A DNA stretch of 64,000 nucleotides from NCBI GenBank assembly GCA_003415625.1, contig PYIU01000002.1, positions 7,316,001 to 7,380,000 on the forward strand, given 5' to 3'. Position 1 is the first letter of the stretch. Each line of letters starts with the position of its first letter. The DNA comes from Aquanectria penicillioides (taxonomy: Eukaryota > Ascomycota > Sordariomycetes > Hypocreales > Nectriaceae). Below the pieces are notes generated by a model, which made no database searches, was not told the origin of the DNA, and was given only the letters and a program-made list of their open reading frames with translations. Both the position numbers and the translations under genes were made by a program. Shown here piece after piece: positions 59,471 through 64,000 of this stretch.

Positions 59471-61242
59471 TTAGAGAGTATACTTGAAAGGAGGAGACCG
59501 GTCTCCTATTTCTTTGAGCTGTTCTTCAGTATACTTGCTCTTGATTTCCTCCTCTGTCAGCTTAGCATTCCTCTTGTTGCTGTACCAATACCCAAACTCA
59601 AGAAGCAGGCAGGCGACAATTCCAGCCGAGGCAAATACAAACGATGCACCAAACCTGTTAGGATACCTGGGAGCCTCCTTTTCGATATAGATGTAGCTGC
59701 CAATAATACCACCGATGTTTCCAAGGCCGATCATGAAAGCGATGCCCTGTGCTCGCTTTGTCGGTCCGGCAAGGTTGTTGATCGTCCATGCATTTCCACC
59801 GGGATTGATTGGGTAGAAGCAGATGCTGGCTAATATAATAGCGAAGTAACAAGTGGCAATGTTAGAGAAAATCTTGTCCGCTTTAGCGAAGAGCACAGCA
59901 AAAGCGATGAGGACCAGTGTCTGAACCTCAACAATGAATGGCATTCTCCATTTGAAATGGTCAGAAAGAAAGAATGCGAGAAAGGCTGAAACTGCTCCAA
60001 TCACGTAAGGTGGGATTGTCATGAGTTGTGCACTGCTGTTTTTGAACACTATATTCTTGATAATTTGCGGCATGGCAAACTTCATGCCATAGTTGGGGGC
60101 AGTGTTGGACCTGTAGACAATAGCCAGGAGGTAGAGTTGCCAATCAAGGAGGACAGAGCGCATGATCTGCCGCTTTCGTGCCTTCTCAGATGCTCTTATC
60201 CGCGCGCTATTTCCTTGAACAGCAAGTTGTCGAAGTTCCAAGTATCTTTTCTCGTCGGGCTCGAGCCAGCTAGACAGAGCCGGGGTGTCGACGAGAAGCC
60301 AGAAAGTAAGGACGCCTGCAACAACCGAAACGATACCTTCGATAATGAAGATCCATCTCCATCCTTCAAGCCCACCCAAGCCATCCATTTTCGCGATCGC
60401 AAATGCCAAAAGGCCAGAAAATGCACCTGCTAAGGCGCTTGCGGAGTAGAATAGGGCGATTCGAACTTGGGTCTCATGAGGTAGATACCATCGCGAAATG
60501 ATGAAAACGGCACCCGGGAAGAATCCAGCTCTGAAGATCTATGTGAGTATATGAAACCCCAATTACTTGAAAGGGTATTATGTACGTACTCGAAAACTCC
60601 AAGGAGAAAGCGCACAGCCACAAGAGCCGCAAAGCTGTTCACAATGCCGGTCAAGGTCATGACGATTCCCCAAGTAGTGATGAGGAGACCCAAATAAGTC
60701 GACGGTCGTTTGAACCTGACAAGGAGAACATTGCTGGGCATCTCTGATGCCTGTTAGCAACCTCCATTTAGCACACATCTTTGTGGTTGACTTGCCGAGG
60801 AGAATGTAAGGGACGAAGAAAATGGACAGGGCTATGTTATATTCTGTTCCAGTCATTTTCAGGTCTTCAACGAGTCCTTCGATCTTGGCGTTTCCTGATA
60901 AGATCAGCAAGTCTGTCATTCTCACACTTTATAGGTTACAAACCGATGTTCGCACGATCGAGATAGGAGATCAAATACAGAAATGCTAGCATCGGTACCA
61001 AGCGGATATCGAGCTTGTCATATAGTAAGCACTTATTAATCTAACATGTCTCAAACCCTTGAGATCCGAACCTTGCGAAGGACCTTTTTCCTCTGTTGTT
61101 CTGTGAAATTGTTCAGGAACTCGGCATCCTCAGGTCGCAGGTCGACCATGGTCTCAGAGTGTACCGCAGAGCCATGTTCTTTGTCTTGGATGGATATCAT
61201 AGATCCGTTATGGGGCTCAGGGGCTTCGGGATGAGTTGTCAT
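59471..61242 (-). CDS. MFS carrier, anion:cation symporter (Dal5/Tna1-like)
   Basis: Five exons (61242-61072, 61013-60944, 60894-60796, 60743-60590, 60530-59471) give 517 residues. The intron after 60796 starts with GC (G|GCAAGT), a rare but valid donor, needed to join LSIFFVPYILLE to MPSNVLLVRFKRP. Landmarks: LAFLYLISYLDRANIGNAK (helix 1, with the D-R-x-N-I-G-N-A signature), RFLLGVFEAGFFPG, GLEGWRWIFIIEG, and in the second half GGNAWTINNLAGPTKRAQG. These are typical of ACS-family importers of organic anions such as allantoate, nicotinate or other carboxylates in the plasma membrane. It is divergent from the dehydrogenase gene. Substrate unknown. Confidence 0.9.
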
Positions 61243-61829
61243 GGCGAAGGGTCTGGAGTCGGACGATTTGTTGTTGTATGATGGAGTTCGAGTTTATTTT
61301 AGACACTGATCGCATCGAGGTGGAGGCGGAGTTCCGGGCGAATGAAGACTCCTTTGTACTTCCTGCTTGGCCTGACACTGAGTATCAGTTGTGAGAGAGG
61401 CACGTATGAGTGAGCGCCTCGCAATGGCAAGGCTGGGACATGAATCATGGGCCCCCTCTTGCTCCACAAACACACCACGTACCATGGGGTAGGCCACAGG
61501 TTCCCCATGGGGTTCAAGATTCCGATCTCGGAGAAGTGAATGCCAATAAATTTCCGCTAGCTCCCCCTCAGCAGAGATCCTTGTGACACAAATTCTGACT
61601 CAAGAATTCCGACAGAAATTCCGACAGAAATTCCGACTAGTTTAGATCCTCCGACGTGTTGTTCTATTGTCGGCGTAGTTGGCAATTAAGCCGGAGTTGA
61701 AAGGTGTGGAAATACCCTTAGCCGAGGACATGTCACATAAATGTATCCCACAAGACATGTATAAAACCAACATTCTGTCAATGGCTTATTCCATTTCCAC
61801 AGTGTGATAGATCCAAAAACGCTGAAAAA
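61243..61829. promoter_or_regulatory. Bidirectional promoter with periodic TTCCGACAGAAA repeat
   Basis: The 587 bp between the carrier and dehydrogenase starts contain TCCGA at 61608, 61620 and 61632 (12-bp spacing, unit TTCCGACAGAAA), again at 61650 with an inverted TCGGC at 61670, and an inverted pair TCCGA-TC-TCGGA at 61521-61532. CGG half-sites repeated and inverted like this suggest Zn2Cys6 binding; two such regulators flank the pair. Confidence 0.55.
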
Positions 61830-62816
61830 ATGACTGTCTCTTCGAATGGAAACGCATCAAATGGCACTGATGAGGTGCCATTCCCAGTGTACCCAGACCT
61901 CAATGGGAAAGTTGTGTTTTGTACGTTCTTACGCATTCATATTCCGCAAGATGCATCTCTGTCTTCAGCACTAACCTGGCATCATAGTGACTGGAATCGG
62001 CCAAACCGGTGATCAAACTATGTGGGGAAATGGCGCAGCTACTGCGCGCATTCTCTCCCGGCAAGGTGCCAAGATATTTGGATGCGACCTCTATCTTGAG
62101 GCTGCTCAGCACACTCAAAAGCGCATTGCTGCTGAGGGTGGAGACATCACGGTTATTGCGGCTGATGCCACGAGCGATGAAGGTGTCAAGGCTGCGGTGG
62201 ACCAATGCATTACTAAATATGGCCGAATTGATGTTCTTGTCAAGTATGTTGGAAGAACACAAGCCTTTTCTTTAATCATGCGTAATGCTAACTGCTCGGT
62301 AGCAATGTGGGCAGATCGGAACCAGGGGGCCCGGCTGAGATGTCGGAAAAGGTTTGGGATGCCCAGACAAACGTTAACCTCAAGTCAGTTTACCTGTGCT
62401 GCCATCATATCCTGCCTATCATGGAGGCACAGGGGTCTGGTGTTGTTGTAAACGTGGCTTCTATTGCCGGAATAAGATACATCGGAAAACCTCAGGTCGC
62501 CTATGCTGCCACCAAAGCGGGTGTGATTCAGTTCACCAAGGCAACCGCAGTCATCTATGCACCCAAGAACATTCGCTTGAATGTTGTTGTCCCCGGCTTG
62601 ATGCATACACCGCTGGTAGGCATGCTTGCTGATAAGTACGCTGGAGGTGATCTCGAAGGGTTTGTTGAGAAACGAAACAAAGCAGTGCCGATGGGCAGAA
62701 TGGGCGATTCCCATGATGTAGCCATGGCCGCTGCATTCTTGATTTCACAGCAGAGTCGCTACATCACTGGCCAAGAAATTATTGTTGACGGTGGCATCAC
62801 GTCCTCGACTGGTTAG
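61830..62816 (+). CDS. Short-chain dehydrogenase/reductase
   Basis: Three exons (61830-61920, 61988-62243, 62303-62816) give 286 residues. After about 30 residues comes the nucleotide-binding turn TGIGQTGDQTMWGNGAA, with more residues between glycines than the classical TGxxxGIG. NNVG (for NNAG), the catalytic Ser in NVASIAG and the catalytic YAATK (Y-x3-K) follow, and the C-terminus ITGQEIIVDGGI is the usual SDR end. Such enzymes oxidise alcohols or reduce ketones with NAD(P)H in the cytosol. Divergent from the carrier gene and close to two regulators, it may act on the imported compound (inference). Confidence 0.92.
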
Positions 62817-62873
62817 AATACATTAGACAAACGTATCTGGTTAGTATAAACACAATAAATACAACCCGGCTTT

Positions 62874-64000
62874 TTAGAATTGGATATTTTCAGGGTTGAA
62901 GGGAAGCATGGTGCTATCAAAGCCAATATCCATAATCATGTCAAAGCCATGAACATTTCCGAATTCAGATGCACCATACTATTTTGTCTTAGCAAGGGTT
63001 GCAGGTAACGGCGTGAGCCGAGGCTACTTACAGAAGAGGTTATTATCTCTGGAGCCTGTACTGTGTACATGGATTGCCATTGTCCGCTAGGATACTGAGA
63101 TGCTGGATGTGGCTCATTGTCTTCATGTAACATGAATTGTTCTGTTTCCGACGGCGCTTGACTGTCAGCCCTCGACATAAAAGCCGGCGCTGATTGATGC
63201 GGCGCCGTAGATGTTAACGGAGAATTCCCCTTAATATTGTTTGCCATGTGGCGCGACTCCTATGTTGATGCTTAATATTACACAGGCCTTTCAGAGTAAC
63301 ACATCTCACCTCAAGTAGTTTCTGGGCATTCATATTCGCGCTTGTGTCTAGCTTCCGATGGACTTTCATAGCCTCTTGGACGATATTCTCAATAGCAACA
63401 CGATTTTCTGCATCTTGATACAAAGTAAGATACACAAGAAGGATCGATATCGCGCAAAAGATGAAATATGAAGTTGTCTATTTGGCCACCAGTCAGCAGT
63501 TGTTGGTGGGGGGATCATTTCTAAATACCCAAAATGTTGGATTGTAAGGATAGTCTTCCGCTACAGCATCTGCAGCAAGCTTAGCCATGGCTAAAGCATT
63601 ATCCATACACTTCTTCACCTGGTCAGAGGAAGGCCTTGAGCGGGGAGTGCTGGGTGCTTGATGAAGAAACTCTCTCAACAGATATCTGCGGTAGATGATC
63701 ATGTTGACAAAATAAAACGCTGCTCTGACAGTCTTTTGTTGTCGTCGAAAAATCCACGGAACATCATAGAAGTCTTGACCTGGTGTTGCAGGCACATCTC
63801 GTTGTGGGTGGAAGAAAACTGGCGTATCCTGCATCCATTGACTTAGTTCAGCTTCCAATTCGCCCACTGCTTGCTCTTCTGGTTCTGAGCTCCGTTTTTC
63901 TCCAGGGTAGAGCCGTACTATGGCGTGACCCAGTATTTTTGTAAGTCTTTTGTTCATTAGTTTTCTTGATCATACTCGAAAACCAACCAATAGCCTACCT
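62874..64000 (-). CDS. Fungal transcription factor, N-terminus outside window
   Basis: The minus strand from the window edge to a stop at 62874 reads the C-terminal half of a fungal-specific regulator in several exons: HAIVRLYPGEKRSSEPEEQ, ELEAELSQWMQDTPVFFHPQ, VPWIFRRQQKTVRAAFYFVNMIIYRRYLL (typical of the fungal TF domain), then a segment with TTSYFIFCAISILLVYLTLY and a tail FGNVHGFDMIMDIGFDSTMLP. The DNA-binding part is not in the window. It faces the 3' end of the dehydrogenase gene, 57 bp away. Specific target unknown. Confidence 0.8.

Overview
The window is nuclear DNA of a filamentous ascomycete (Pezizomycotina, most likely Eurotiales). The evidence is short GT-AG introns of about 45-80 bp, many Zn2Cys6 regulators, MFS carriers and fungal catabolic enzymes, and a large AT-rich island of retrotransposons degraded in the manner of repeat-induced point mutation (RIP). 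Gene models were built by hand from reading frames and splice sites; no database search was possible, so names rest on motifs and family knowledge.

Layout. 1-8.6 kb is a gene graveyard: an MFS relic with stop codons, a small regulator-like fragment, one intact alpha/beta hydrolase (3.2-4.5 kb), then an NRPS relic and a P450 relic lying head to head and cut at the same point (about 7988). 9.4-10.2 kb is an intact secreted GH12 glucanase. 10.8-26.2 kb is a run of intact genes that looks like a unit for aromatic or unsaturated acid metabolism: Zn2Cys6 regulator, UbiD-type decarboxylase and UbiX-type flavin prenyltransferase sharing a 498-bp promoter rich in TCCGA motifs, a salicylate-hydroxylase-like flavoprotein, a second Zn2Cys6 regulator and an MFS carrier. 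UbiX would make the prenylated FMN that UbiD needs. 27.5-37.1 kb holds a multi-intron homoaconitase, a SAT4/rhodopsin-domain relic, an ACT-domain gene, a four-helix membrane protein and a SET-domain protein.

38.38-56.69 kb is one nested retrotransposon island. An outer Ty1/copia element (minus strand, 259-bp LTRs, target duplication ATACC) is split by a Ty3/gypsy element (plus strand, 382-bp LTRs), whose integrase region is in turn split by a 382-bp solo LTR of the same family, flanked by AATAC and much less mutated. Subtracting the insertion leaves a copia element of about 5.5 kb, the normal size. About 4.5 kb between the gypsy integrase and its 3' LTR is unexplained.

57.2-64 kb is a second possible gene set: Zn2Cys6 regulator, anion:cation symporter-type MFS carrier and a short-chain dehydrogenase, the last two divergent from a promoter with a 12-bp periodic TTCCGACAGAAA repeat, then a further regulator running off the window.
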